Counted from the first letter of the stretch, positions 27,783-36,604 are shown. The stretch: 43,043 nt of DNA from an uncultured Acetobacteraceae bacterium (GCA_903918195.1 CAIXDS010000215.1:1-43043); one strand, 5' to 3'. A program made the numbers and translations. Notes: a model not told the origin generated them from the letters alone.

Positions 27783-28853
27783 TTGATCAAGAAATTTGCA
27801 CTATGGCGCCTGATTGCAGCCATCGTACTGATGATGTCCGTCGTGCAAATAGCCCTCGCAGAAACTGAAATCGTTGCCGAATCAGGTGACTGGCGGGCCT
27901 TTAAGTCTGATGGATCGTGCGGGATTGGAACCGGCAATAATGCCTCGTTCGGCCTACTCTATTTTATACAAGAAGACGCTTTTGCATTGGACATAACGAG
28001 TCCTTTGCCATGGCGCTTTTCGAGAGGTGCTGAACCTACCGTCGAAATCCAGAGCGACGGCCGTTTAGTCATGTCAAAAGACCATGGTGTTATAAGTGAT
28101 TCGATTGTTCAGTTTAGATTATCCCACAACGAGGCTGAGATACTTTTAGATGCAATTTCCAAAGGCGCGCACCTGGGATTTATGTTTCCTAACAGCAAAA
28201 ATTTGGGTGGTTCAATCAGCCTTAACGGATCACGCTCTGTAGCCCTGGCCTTTTCAAGCTGTGTCGGAGATATGAATTTTGCTAAACTCGATACCGATAC
28301 CTCGCAGCATGCCGCTGCTGCCCTAACGTTTCCCATGACCTTCGACGCATTCCGCAAAACGCTGGATGGCAAAATCCGAGACGACACTATCGACAAGAGC
28401 CGTCCAGACTTTAGTACAACAAATGTCTGCCGGAACGCCAACGAACATTACACATGCGATTTTCACGACGCCGGTTTTCAAAGTACCGTCACCAACTTCA
28501 AGAAATTAGACCTCATTAACGGACGCTTCACGTTAAAACTTAAACTCGATGTAGAGACGGTTGGCGGGAAGGTCAGCCTTATTATACTTTCCGGTGACAG
28601 AGGCGATCCCGTAAACCTGCTCCAGTTCGTCGGAACCGTCGAGAACGTCATGCAGACCTTCGACTCAACGGTGGGGCAGCAAAGTGGTGAAGAAAAGAAA
28701 ATCGTCGATGAGCTTGGGCTCATGCGAGGGGACAATGCCGACGATATTGGAAAGCCACGGACCGCTATTAAGCGATACGCCGAGATCGATTGCCTCTATC
28801 AAAATTCCAAGTTAACGACTCATGTGGAGTGCCGATTTGTACCTCGGTCGTGA
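27783..28853 (+). CDS. Exported protein of unknown function, AT-rich, probably acquired
   Basis: 356 residues starting at TTG 27783 with AAGGAG seven bases upstream. A signal peptide (ALWRLIAAIVLMMSVVQIALA) leads to a mature protein whose N-terminal domain contains ESGDWRAFKSDGSCGIGTG, a beta-rich stretch vaguely like IalB-type domains but too weak to assign. Four further Cys (FSSCVGD, NVCRN, YTCDF, IDCLY and ECRF) suggest disulfides. Base composition is strikingly lower in GC than all neighbours and codon use is relaxed (many A/T third positions), which indicates horizontal acquisition. The 180-bp region upstream holds nothing recognisable apart from a likely promoter. Confidence 0.75.
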   Translation: MIKKFALWRLIAAIVLMMSVVQIALAETEIVAESGDWRAFKSDGSCGIGTGNNASFGLLYFIQEDAFALDITSPLPWRFSRGAEPTVEIQSDGRLVMSKDHGVISDSIVQFRLSHNEAEILLDAISKGAHLGFMFPNSKNLGGSISLNGSRSVALAFSSCVGDMNFAKLDTDTSQHAAAALTFPMTFDAFRKTLDGKIRDDTIDKSRPDFSTTNVCRNANEHYTCDFHDAGFQSTVTNFKKLDLINGRFTLKLKLDVETVGGKVSLIILSGDRGDPVNLLQFVGTVENVMQTFDSTVGQQSGEEKKIVDELGLMRGDNADDIGKPRTAIKRYAEIDCLYQNSKLTTHVECRFVPRS

Positions 28854-28958
28854 AGTGAGGCGACATCCAAGAGCTTCCGCTTCACGGCGGCACCGCAGGC
28901 AAGGTGGACGAACTGGGCTTTGCGCCATGCGGCCGTTTCGTGAATTGTCGGTGGTCGC

Positions 28959-29450
28959 CTAAACGGCGGCCGGGCCACCCAGCAGACGCAGTGCTTCCGC
29001 CACCGCTTGCCGGCGCACCGCGCCGCGGTCGCCCGCGAACAGATGGCGCAGCGCGGAGGTCGGGGCATCCCGGCGGGCGAGACCAAACCACACCAGCCCC
29101 ACCGGCTTGTCCGCACTGCCGCCGCCCGGACCCGCCACCCCGGTCACCGCCACGGCAAGGCCAGCCTGCGAGCGGGCCAGCGCGCCCTCGGCCATGCGCC
29201 GCGCCACCGCTTCGCTCACCGCGCCGTCCGAGGCGATCAGCTCCGGCGGCACGCCCAGCATGTCCGTCTTGGCCTCATTGGAATAGGTGATGAAACCGCG
29301 GTCCACCACGTCGGAGCTGCCGGCGATCGCCGTCAGCGTCGCCGCGATCAGACCGCCGGTGCAGCTTTCCGCCGTCGCCACCTTCAGCCCGGCCGCACGG
29401 CATGCCACCAGCACCGTGTCCGCCTGTGCCATGAGGTCCTGATCAATCAT
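28959..29450 (-). CDS. CinA C-terminal-domain protein (nicotinamide-nucleotide amidase)
   Basis: 163 residues of the stand-alone CinA C-terminal domain. The motifs are VATAESCTGGLIAATLT, FITYSNEAKTDMLGV, a GAVSEAVARRMAEGAL helix and AVAVTGVAGPGGGSADKPVG. The family (PncC) deamidates NMN to nicotinate mononucleotide in pyridine-nucleotide salvage. ATG 29450 has GAGGA seven bases upstream; an in-frame ATG at 29456 overlaps that site. It is the last gene of the slt-hydrolase-pgpA-cinA run. Confidence 0.93.
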   Translation of the reverse strand: MIDQDLMAQADTVLVACRAAGLKVATAESCTGGLIAATLTAIAGSSDVVDRGFITYSNEAKTDMLGVPPELIASDGAVSEAVARRMAEGALARSQAGLAVAVTGVAGPGGGSADKPVGLVWFGLARRDAPTSALRHLFAGDRGAVRRQAVAEALRLLGGPAAV

Positions 29451-29468
29451 ACCCATTCCTCTGCGGTA

Positions 29469-29921
29469 TCAGTCCAGCAGGCCCGGCACCGCCCAGCGCA
29501 GCCCCCACACCACCAGCGCGGCCAGCGCCCCCGCCAGCACATCGTCGGCCATCACCCCCAGCGCCCCGGGCAGACGCTCTGCCCAGCCTACCGGACCTGG
29601 TTTTGTGATGTCGAACAGCCGGAACGCCGCGAACGCCGCGAACGCGCCGAGCACCGACGGATGCGGCAGGGCCAGCAGCGCGATCCACTGACCCGCCACC
29701 TCGTCAATCACCACCCAGCCCGGGTCATCGCCGGCCCGCGCCGCGTGCACCGCCCATAGCCCGATGCCGGTGACCACGACGGCCCCCGCCAGCAGTGCCG
29801 CCGGAGACACCCAGAGCAGCGCCAGCCCCGGCAGCAGCGCCGCCAGCGACCCCGCCGTGCCGGGCGCCACCGGCACCAGGCCGGACCCGAAGAAACTCGC
29901 CACCCACCGCGCTGGGCTCAT
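29469..29921 (-). CDS. pgpA: Phosphatidylglycerophosphatase A
   Basis: 150 residues, inner-membrane. FFGSGLVPVAPGTAGSLAAL is the family N-terminus, VVIDEVAGQWIALL and FRLFDITKPGPVGWAERLPG the catalytic signature, and DDVLAGALAALVVW the last membrane helix. PgpA dephosphorylates phosphatidylglycerol phosphate in phosphatidylglycerol synthesis. ATG 29921 overlaps the upstream hydrolase stop by four bases (ATGA), so translation is coupled; GGAGG lies ten bases upstream. Confidence 0.95.
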   Translation of the reverse strand: MSPARWVASFFGSGLVPVAPGTAGSLAALLPGLALLWVSPAALLAGAVVVTGIGLWAVHAARAGDDPGWVVIDEVAGQWIALLALPHPSVLGAFAAFAAFRLFDITKPGPVGWAERLPGALGVMADDVLAGALAALVVWGLRWAVPGLLD

Positions 29922-30739
29922 TCGAGGAATGCCTCCATGGCTGCCACCGCCTCCGGCTCGGCCAGCGTGGGCGCGTGGCCCGAGTTCGGCACCGTTGCCA
30001 CCGCCATGTCCGGTCGGGCCGCCCGCATGCGCGCCACCGTTTCCGCCTGCAGCAGGTTGCTCCGCCCGCCATGCACCAGCAGCAGCGGCACCCCCGCCAA
30101 AGCGCCGAACAACGGCCACAGATCGGGCAGTTTGCCCCCGAGCGTCCGGGCGATGCGGGTGTCCCACAGCGGATGCCAGCACCCGTCCGGACCGGGCGCA
30201 TAGGTCAACTGGGCAAAACCGCGCCAATCTTCATCGCTGTGCAGCGACAAATCGGGCAGCACGCGCCGCAGATGCGCCGCCGCCGCGCCGAGATCGGGCA
30301 GGGCAGGGTCGTGGCCCACATAGCGCCGCACCCACCCCGCCCCCTTGCGGCCGATCTCCGGCCCGACATCGTTCAGCACCACGCCCGCCAGCAGCCCCGG
30401 CCGCGCCGCCCCGAGCGCCATGGCAAGCAGGCCCCCGAAGCTGGTGCCCAGCACCACCGCCCGATGCACATGCGCCGCCGCGCAGACATCCAGCACGTCC
30501 CGCAGCATCGCCTCCGGCGCATAGCGCGCGACAGAACGCGCCCGCGCCGAGCCGCCACGCCCGGCATAATCCAGCGCCACAACCCTCCGCCGCGCGCCGT
30601 GCCGCGCCGCTACCCCGGCGAAATCGCCGGAGGTGCGTACGAGGCCGGGCAGGCATAGCAATGGCAGCCGGTCGCCGTTGCCCCATTCGACGACGCGCAG
30701 CTTCAGGCCATCCCAGGCGGCTACTTCGCGGGCGTTCAT
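29918..30739 (-). CDS. Alpha/beta hydrolase with altered acid residue
   Basis: 273 residues of an alpha/beta-hydrolase fold: oxyanion strand LPLLCLPGLVRTSGDF, YAGRGGSAR, nucleophile elbow GTSFGG with Ser100, and His255 in VPNSGHAPTL. In relatives the acid is the Asp of an R-G-x-x-SD-LL motif; here it reads HGGRSNLLQ with Asn228. Either another acid serves or activity is reduced. The substrate is unknown (esterase or lactonase are options). The gene lies between a palindromic element and pgpA and is coupled to pgpA. Confidence 0.85.
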   Translation of the reverse strand: MNAREVAAWDGLKLRVVEWGNGDRLPLLCLPGLVRTSGDFAGVAARHGARRRVVALDYAGRGGSARARSVARYAPEAMLRDVLDVCAAAHVHRAVVLGTSFGGLLAMALGAARPGLLAGVVLNDVGPEIGRKGAGWVRRYVGHDPALPDLGAAAAHLRRVLPDLSLHSDEDWRGFAQLTYAPGPDGCWHPLWDTRIARTLGGKLPDLWPLFGALAGVPLLLVHGGRSNLLQAETVARMRAARPDMAVATVPNSGHAPTLAEPEAVAAMEAFLE

Positions 30740-30754
30740 GTGGGGGCCGGCAGG

Positions 30755-30878
30755 AAGGAAGGCCAGGGCTCTGCCCTGGACCCGCCAAGGGCCGAGAGGC
30801 CCCTGGACCCCATCACTTTAGGAATGGGTTCTAAGGGCTCCGCCCTTAGCGGGTCCAGGGCAGAGCCCTGGCCTTCCC
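30755..30878. repeat. Inverted copy of the 124-bp palindromic element
   Basis: This segment is the reverse complement of 24014-24137 with very few differences, including ATTCCTAAAGTG for ATTCAAGTG at the centre. It lies between slt and the alpha/beta hydrolase gene, all on the minus strand, and directly abuts the slt stop codon at 30879-30881, just as the other copy abuts the threonine-aldolase stop. Confidence 0.88.
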
Positions 30879-32864
30879 TCACGTCCGCCCCCCCAAGAGA
30901 GGATGCGGCGATGAATCGCCCCGCCGCGCGCGGTAGATCGTCTGGTTCTCGATCACCCGCTGCACGTAGTTGCGGGTTTCGTGGAACGTGATCAGCTCGA
31001 TCCAGTCGATCATGTCCGTCCCATCGATGCGCGGGTCGCCATTGGCGGCCAGCCACTCCTGCACGTGGCCGGGTCCCGCATTGTAGGCGGCGACGGCCAG
31101 CGGCACGCTGCCGTTGAACCGGTCTAGCATCTCGCGCAGGTAGGCGGTGCCGAGCCGGATGTTGGTGCGCGGGTCGCCGGTCAGCGCCGGGAGGGTGATG
31201 CGCAGGCCGAGCTTGCGCGCCTCCAGGGTGGCGGTTTCCGGCATCAACTGCATCAGCCCGCGCGCCCCGGCCGGGCTGACGGTGGTGGTGTCGAAGCTGC
31301 TTTCCTGGCGGATGACGCCGAGGGCCAGCGCCGGGTCGATGCCGGCATCGGGCGGGATATCGGCGGGTGCCGGCCAGCCTGTCTGCAGCAGGGTCACGCC
31401 GTCGCGCCCGGCGCGACGGGCCAGGGTGATCGCGGTTTCCGGCAGGCCGAAGCCGGTCGCCAGCCGGGCGGTGAGGGCACGGTCGGCGGCGTCGGGAGTG
31501 ATGTCGTCCAGACGAAGCAGGAAGGACTGCGCCCGGGCGGGTTCGCCCCAGCTCACCAGCCAGGCGGCGCTGCGGGTCAGCTCGCGGCCGGCGAAATCGA
31601 GGGCGCGCTGCGGGTCGGCAGACGGGTCCGGGGTCGCGGCGATGCGGGCGGCCGGGGTCTGGCCGAGAGCCAGCGCGGCCAACTGGCCGTAGAACGTCGA
31701 GGGAAAGGCGGCGGCGGCTTCGTATTCGGCGTTTGCCGCCTTGTCGTCGCCCTGGGCGGCCAGGGTTCGCGCCAGCCAGAAATGCGCCCGGCCTTGGGTG
31801 ATGGCGGATTTCGAGACGCCCGCCAGGGTGCGGAAATGCGGCAGGGCGGTGTCGGGCGCCTTCAGCTTGCGCAGCGAGATGAAGCCGGCGAGGAACTCGG
31901 CGTCCAGCAGGCCCTCCCCGGCGGTCTGGGCGTGGCCGGCGGCGAGCGTATAGGCGCCCTCGGCGTCGCCCTGGCGCAGCCGGCGGCGGGCGAGGACGTT
32001 GCGCTCCTCCCAGAACGCCGCCAGACGGTCCGCCGGGGCGCGCCGCTCAGCGGTATTGCCGAGGGTCTTCCACAGGGCGAGGGCCGCTTCGTCCTGTCCG
32101 GCGCGGCGCAGCCAGCGGGCCTGTTCCAGCACGATGCCGGGGTCCTGCCGGTCGGTCTCGGGCAGCGCGGCCACCAGGGCGGGCGCGTTCGGATCGTCGC
32201 GGCGCAACGCGACGCGGGCCTCGGCGCGCGGGCGGTCGGCGGGGTCGAGGCGGGCCGCCTGCCGCCTTGCCGCGTCGGTATCGGTCCAGGCCAGGCGGTC
32301 GAACCGGGTCCATTGGTCGGCGCCGGTGATCGCCGCCGCCCAGCGCTGCAGGAAGCGCGCTTCCCAGGCCGGGTCGGGGGTGCCGGCAATCCAGGCGCGC
32401 CGGGCCAGGGCGGCCGCATCGGCGGTGCGGCCGAGCTTCGTGAACGCGTCGGCGCAGCGGACCAGAGCAGCGGGTGCGGCCACGGTGAAGGGTTTCGGCC
32501 GGTCGCATTCGGCGGCGGCGGTGGCATCGTCGGGCTCGGCGGCCAGCGCCTCGTCGCGGCGGCGGGCCAGCGCGGCTTGCATTGGCCAGTCCGGGCTGTC
32601 GGCCATGAAGGCCGAAATCTCGCCCACGCTGGCGGCGCCGGGCGCGGTCAGCCGGTAGAAGGTGACGAGCTTGCGGGCCACCGGATCGGGCAGGCGCGCG
32701 GCGGCGGCATCGGCCTCGGGCCAGCGGGCGGCGCGGATGGCGGACATCACCTCCTGCGCCCCCGCCCGCGGAGCGGCAAACAGCAATGCCGGCGGAGCGG
32801 CACACAGCAGCGCCGGCAGGGCGGTGAGGAGCGGGAGCCCGAATCGGAGAAGCAAGGAGCGCAT
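30879..32864 (-). CDS. slt: Soluble lytic murein transglycosylase (Slt70-like)
   Basis: 661 residues. A signal peptide (LLLRFGLPLLTALPALLCAA) is followed by about 450 residues of alpha-helical superhelix (U-domain, TPR-like) and the C-terminal SLT lysozyme-like domain. Catalytic Glu521 is in GVIRQESSFDTTTVSPAGARG; GLMQLMPETA, FNGSVPLAVAAYNAGPGHV and ITFHETRNYVQRV are the other family blocks. It cleaves peptidoglycan to 1,6-anhydromuramyl products in the periplasm. It is divergent from dapA, with only about 95 bp between starts. Confidence 0.95.
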   Translation of the reverse strand: MRSLLLRFGLPLLTALPALLCAAPPALLFAAPRAGAQEVMSAIRAARWPEADAAAARLPDPVARKLVTFYRLTAPGAASVGEISAFMADSPDWPMQAALARRRDEALAAEPDDATAAAECDRPKPFTVAAPAALVRCADAFTKLGRTADAAALARRAWIAGTPDPAWEARFLQRWAAAITGADQWTRFDRLAWTDTDAARRQAARLDPADRPRAEARVALRRDDPNAPALVAALPETDRQDPGIVLEQARWLRRAGQDEAALALWKTLGNTAERRAPADRLAAFWEERNVLARRRLRQGDAEGAYTLAAGHAQTAGEGLLDAEFLAGFISLRKLKAPDTALPHFRTLAGVSKSAITQGRAHFWLARTLAAQGDDKAANAEYEAAAAFPSTFYGQLAALALGQTPAARIAATPDPSADPQRALDFAGRELTRSAAWLVSWGEPARAQSFLLRLDDITPDAADRALTARLATGFGLPETAITLARRAGRDGVTLLQTGWPAPADIPPDAGIDPALALGVIRQESSFDTTTVSPAGARGLMQLMPETATLEARKLGLRITLPALTGDPRTNIRLGTAYLREMLDRFNGSVPLAVAAYNAGPGHVQEWLAANGDPRIDGTDMIDWIELITFHETRNYVQRVIENQTIYRARRGDSSPHPLLGGRT

Positions 32865-32958
32865 GCCCGCTTGTACAAGCCCCGGCCTTGCGATGCACCA
32901 TCCGCGCGCTTAGCTTGCCGGCCTCGCAATGCCGCGAAACGTCGAGCGGAGGCCGTGC

Positions 32959-33837
32959 ATGTTCAAAGGGTCGTTTGTCGCCCTCATCACTCCCATGCGG
33001 GCGGACGGCTCGGTGGACGAGAAGGCGCTTGCTACCTTTGTGGACTGGCAGATCCGCGAGGGCACGCATGGCGTGGTGCCGGTCGGCACCACCGGTGAGA
33101 GCCCGACGCTGAGCCACGACGAGCACAAGCGGGTGGTGGAAATCGCGATCGAGGTGGCCGGCGGCCGCGTGCCGGTGATCGCCGGCGCCGGCAGCAACAG
33201 CACCGAGGAAGCGATCGCCCTGACCCGGCACGCCCGACAGGCCGGTGCGAACGCAGCGCTGGTGGTGACGCCCTACTACAACAAGCCGACCCAGGAGGGG
33301 CTGTTCCTCCATTACACGGCGATCGCCGATGCCGTGGACCTGCCGATCATCATCTACAACATTCCGCCGCGCAGCGTGGTGGACATGAGCGTGGAGACCA
33401 TGGCGCGGCTGGCGAAGCACCCGAACATCGTCGGCGTGAAGGATGCCACCGCCAATCTGGCGCGCCCGCTGCACACGCGGCGGGCCTGCGGCGAGGATTT
33501 CTGCCAGTTTTCCGGCGAGGATCACACCGCGCTCGCGTTCCTGGCGGCCGGCGGCGTGGGCTGCATCAGCGTGACCGGCAACGTGGCGCCGCGACTGGTC
33601 AGCGCCATGCACACCGCCTGGCAGGACGGGAAGCTGGCCGAGGCGATGGCGATCCAGAACCGTCTGGTGCCGCTGCATGATGCGCTGTTTGCCGAAACCA
33701 GCCCGGGGCCGGTGAAATACGCCGCCAGCCTGCTCGGCCACACCAGCGAGACATGCCGCCTGCCGCTGGCACCCTGCTTCGAGCCCACCAAGGCCCGCGT
33801 GCGCGCGGCGATGACCGAGGTCGGCCTGCTGAATTAG
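32959..33837 (+). CDS. dapA: 4-hydroxy-tetrahydrodipicolinate synthase
   Basis: 292 residues of a TIM barrel. [16 protein letters not shown] opens it, [14 protein letters not shown] binds pyruvate, the [11 protein letters not shown] motif holds the catalytic Tyr, and Lys161 in IVGVKDAT forms the Schiff base. It condenses pyruvate with aspartate semialdehyde in lysine and diaminopimelate (peptidoglycan) synthesis. ATG 32959 has GGAGG six bases upstream; an in-frame ATG ten codons earlier lacks this. The neighbouring slt and amidase genes give a cell-wall context. Confidence 0.97.
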   Translation: MFKGSFVALITPMRADGSVDEKALATFVDWQIREGTHGVVPVGTTGESPTLSHDEHKRVVEIAIEVAGGRVPVIAGAGSNSTEEAIALTRHARQAGANAALVVTPYYNKPTQEGLFLHYTAIADAVDLPIIIYNIPPRSVVDMSVETMARLAKHPNIVGVKDATANLARPLHTRRACGEDFCQFSGEDHTALAFLAAGGVGCISVTGNVAPRLVSAMHTAWQDGKLAEAMAIQNRLVPLHDALFAETSPGPVKYAASLLGHTSETCRLPLAPCFEPTKARVRAAMTEVGLLN

Positions 33838-33850
33838 GCAGCGCCGGATC

Positions 33851-33870
33851 GCCGCAGGCCGGCTTGCGGC
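33851..33870 (+). terminator. Possible terminator hairpin after dapA
   Basis: GCCGCA and TGCGGC pair 14 bases after the dapA stop, and wobble pairs extend the stem to eight bp with a CCGG loop. Only a weak T content follows (CTGTTAACC), so function as a terminator is uncertain. Confidence 0.35.
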
Positions 33871-33977
33871 ACTCACGCATCTGTTAACCAGATCGACGGT
33901 ATCAGTACGCACGAAATGATTGCCCCGAAGGCTCGCGCGGGTGTTGGCTTGCCCGGCAAGCTGACGGGAGCTGAGCC

Positions 33978-35012
33978 ATGGCGGACTGGAAGGGTATCGT
34001 CGGGCGGGGTTTCACACCTGGCGCATTCCGGACCTATGTCGCGACTCTGGCTTTCTCGGCCTGGCGGCCGCAATTCGTGGTTGTCCACAACACCTCGGCG
34101 CCGCGCTTGTCGGAGTGGCACTCGACGCCCGGCGAGCAGCGCATGCGCAACCTGGAATCCTATTGCCGCGACCAGCAGGGCTGGTCGGCCGGACCGCATC
34201 TGTTCGTCGCCGATGACCTGATCTGGGTGTTTACGCCATTGACCACCAGTGGCGTCCACTCGCCGAGCTGGAACGCCGTTTCCTGGGGCGTGGAGATGGT
34301 TGGCGAGTACGAGGAGGAACCGTTCGGCCCCGCCGTGCGCGACAACACCGTCGATGCGCTGGCGGTGCTGCATGGCTGGCGCGGCATCAGCGCGGAAACG
34401 CTGCGTTTCCATAAAGAAGATCCGCTGACCACGCATAAAACCTGTCCGGGGCGGAACGTGGACAAGGCGGACCTGATCGCCCGCTTGCAGGCCCGCATGC
34501 GAGCGGACGCGCCGGGCGAGCATCTGCCTGGGCGCGATCCCGGCGATGCGACGCCGGACGACCGCGCGGACCCGCCGGCTCCCGTCGTGCAGGGACCCGC
34601 GGCTGGTGGCGGCCTCTTCACCACCATCACCGCAACGGAATTCGCCGGTGGCCCGGAATCCGGAATGCCCAGCGCCTATGGCGGGACGGTTGACGCCAAC
34701 GCGCCCCAGGTCGCGCTCCCGGCCTGGCTGCCGGCGGAGCGGCGGCGGGTGCGCGTGCGCTCGGTCGCGACCGGCCAGTGGGTCGAATGCCGCGTCAACG
34801 ATATCGGGCCATGGAACACGCGCGATGTCTATTGGGAAAACGGCGGCCGGCCGCTGGCCGAGGTACAGTACCGCAACCGCACGTCGGCGCAGAATGGTTC
34901 GGTGCCGGAGAACGACGCCGGCATCGACATGACGCCGGCGGTGTTCGCAGCCCTTGGCATTCCCGGGCCAGTCAATGAGCGGCAGACCCACGTGGACTGG
35001 GAATTCGTCTGA
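33978..35012 (+). CDS. N-acetylmuramoyl-L-alanine amidase fused to an RlpA-like domain
   Basis: 344 residues. The N-terminal half is an Amidase_2/PGRP domain: His37 in FVVVHNTS, His74 in GPHLFVADD, then TTHKTCPGRNVDK with His153 and Cys156; Zn ligands are probably His37, His153 and Cys156, as in phage-type endolysins. After a Pro/Asp-rich linker (about 180-205) comes an RlpA-like double-psi beta-barrel (TATEFAGG, VECRVNDIGPW, GIDMTPAVFAALGI). It should cut the muramoyl-alanine bond in peptidoglycan. There is no signal peptide, so export must be by holin, lysis or another route, which hints at a phage or gene-transfer-agent origin. SD GGGAGC precedes ATG 33978. Confidence 0.87.
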   Translation: MADWKGIVGRGFTPGAFRTYVATLAFSAWRPQFVVVHNTSAPRLSEWHSTPGEQRMRNLESYCRDQQGWSAGPHLFVADDLIWVFTPLTTSGVHSPSWNAVSWGVEMVGEYEEEPFGPAVRDNTVDALAVLHGWRGISAETLRFHKEDPLTTHKTCPGRNVDKADLIARLQARMRADAPGEHLPGRDPGDATPDDRADPPAPVVQGPAAGGGLFTTITATEFAGGPESGMPSAYGGTVDANAPQVALPAWLPAERRRVRVRSVATGQWVECRVNDIGPWNTRDVYWENGGRPLAEVQYRNRTSAQNGSVPENDAGIDMTPAVFAALGIPGPVNERQTHVDWEFV

Positions 35013-35033
35013 GCGACGCCGACGCTTGCTTGT

Positions 35034-35096
35034 AGAGTAATCGGGTGAAAGAAGGCCAGGGGCAGAGCCCCTGGCCTTCTTTCACCCGATTACTCT
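35034..35096. repeat. Perfect 63-bp palindrome (30-bp arms, 3-base loop)
   Basis: Arms 35034-35063 and 35067-35096 are exact reverse complements around AGA. The arm starts AGAGTAATCGGGTGAAAG and ends in AAGGCCAGGGGC, sharing the GAAGGCCAGGG core with the 124-bp elements. A degenerate relative is at 11666-11703. It lies between the amidase gene and the SH3-like gene, both on the plus strand. Confidence 0.92.
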
Positions 35097-35168
35097 GCGC
35101 GCGGATCGCTGTGCGATTCCGCGCAAGCGGGTAATATCGTAGCATTGGGCGGTGACGGCGGAGGCCGG

Positions 35169-35840
35169 TTGAACGACGCGAACAGAGATACGGGGGAGGC
35201 CGATCTCGAGCGCCTGGCCGCCCGCGTGGCCATGCTCGCGTCCGAAGGCGGCGAGGCCGACAATGCGGGACGGGCGGTCGGCGTCCTGGCGCGTCGCCTC
35301 GGCCTGACCGGCGGCGACCTCAAGCGCATTTTTCTGGCCGGGGCCGCGAACGCGCCGGACGGGGCCGAGCGGAAGCGTCTGGAACACGAGCTCGCGTTGC
35401 TGCGCCAAAGCCTGACGCAGATCGACGCCGATGCGCGGCGGACGGTGCGCGAGCGCGACCTGCTGCGGGCGAAAAACGACCGGCTGCAGGCCAGCCTCGA
35501 CCGGCTGCGGCTGGGTGCGTGGGCCTGGGGGCTGATGGGGGCAGGGATTGCGCTGGTGGTGGTGTCCGCCGGCGCCTGGCTCGAGCCAACCAGCCACGCG
35601 GCGTCGCCGCTTGTGGCCGACGAAGCCCGCGGGGACCATCGTGCCGCTATCGTGCGGCCAGGCGGGGCGCTGCTGTTTCGCGCGCCCGAGCGCGGCGGCA
35701 TGCCGCTGGTTGCCCTGCCGGGGGGGCAACGCGTCGTGGTCCTCCGGCTGGTCTGGAAGGCGCTGTACCAGTGGGCGGAGATCGAGGCGCCGGGCGGCTG
35801 GACCGGCTACGTGCTGACCACCGAGATCAATCTGTCCTGA
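35169..35840 (+). CDS. Membrane-anchored protein with coiled coil and SH3-like domain
   Basis: About 223 residues. An N-terminal helical segment (LERLAARVAMLASE, RRLGLTGGDLKRIFL), a coiled coil (LEHELALLRQSLTQIDADARR), a single membrane helix (WGLMGAGIALVVVSAGAWL) and a C-terminal SH3b-like barrel (IVRPGGALLFRAPERGG, WAEIEAPGGWTGYVL) that would lie in the periplasm and may bind cell wall. TTG 35169 is preferred, with GGAGG a few bases upstream; an upstream TTG at 35145 would add eight residues. The last 34 bp overlap the convergent eutC gene. The specific role is unknown. Confidence 0.75.
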   Translation: MNDANRDTGEADLERLAARVAMLASEGGEADNAGRAVGVLARRLGLTGGDLKRIFLAGAANAPDGAERKRLEHELALLRQSLTQIDADARRTVRERDLLRAKNDRLQASLDRLRLGAWAWGLMGAGIALVVVSAGAWLEPTSHAASPLVADEARGDHRAAIVRPGGALLFRAPERGGMPLVALPGGQRVVVLRLVWKALYQWAEIEAPGGWTGYVLTTEINLS

Positions 35841-36604
35841 TCCAGGTGCTCCTGGGCGGGGGGCGGCTGTTCATCCTTCAGCGCCACCCCGGTCAGCCGC
35901 AAGGCGCGCATGCGCCCGATCAGCCAGAGCAGCTTGTCGGCCGCCTGTGCCGGCGGCAGCCCGTCCGGGCGGATGTTGGACACGCAGTTGCGCTCGGCGT
36001 CGGTGCGCCCGCGTCGCGGCCGCCAGGTGAGGTAGGCGCCGAGGCTGTCCGGCGCGGTCAGGCCGGGCCGCTCACCGATCAGCACCAGCACCGCCTCGGC
36101 GCCGAGCGATTCGCCCACCGCGTCGCCCAGCGCCACCCGTCCCTGGGCGGCGACCATGATCGGCCCCAGGCGTTCCAGCCGTCCGGCCAGATGGGCGAGC
36201 AGGGCGGGCGCGTGGCGCTGCACGGCGGTGGCCGACAGCCCGTCGCACAGCAGCAAGGCGAGGCAGCCGGGCGCGGCCGGCAACTCGCTGCCATCGCCCA
36301 GGCTTCGGCCGAGGTCCGGGCGGAGCAGGTAGGTGGGCCGGTCCGGGCAGGCGCTGCGCACCACGCTGGCGGCGAGCCCGGCATTGCGCAGGTCGGCCAG
36401 CAGCGCCGGAATGTCCAGCGCGGCATGCACGGCGTCGCGGGCGGCGGCATGGGCGGCCTGGAAGGCGAGATGGGCGTCGGTCGGCAGTCCGTTGCCCACC
36501 CGTCCGAGCGCCACCCGGGCCGGGGTGAAGCGGCGCAGGTCGCGCCACTGCGCGGGCGCGGCCCCTTCAAGCGCGACCCCTTCAGATGGTGCGGGCGTGG
36601 TCAC
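35807..36604 (-). CDS. eutC: Ethanolamine ammonia-lyase, small subunit
   Basis: 265 residues. Landmarks are WRDLRRFTPARVALGRVGNGLP, the DGLSATAVQRHAPALL stretch, VLVLIGERPGLTAPDSLGAY and the Cys-containing RNCVSNIRPDGL, all typical of EutC. With EutB it forms the adenosylcobalamin enzyme converting ethanolamine to acetaldehyde and ammonia. GTG 36604 overlaps the eutB stop (GTGA), so it is translationally coupled to eutB. Its 3' end overlaps the convergent SH3 gene by 34 bp. Confidence 0.95.
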   Translation of the reverse strand: MTTPAPSEGVALEGAAPAQWRDLRRFTPARVALGRVGNGLPTDAHLAFQAAHAAARDAVHAALDIPALLADLRNAGLAASVVRSACPDRPTYLLRPDLGRSLGDGSELPAAPGCLALLLCDGLSATAVQRHAPALLAHLAGRLERLGPIMVAAQGRVALGDAVGESLGAEAVLVLIGERPGLTAPDSLGAYLTWRPRRGRTDAERNCVSNIRPDGLPPAQAADKLLWLIGRMRALRLTGVALKDEQPPPAQEHLDQDRLISVVST

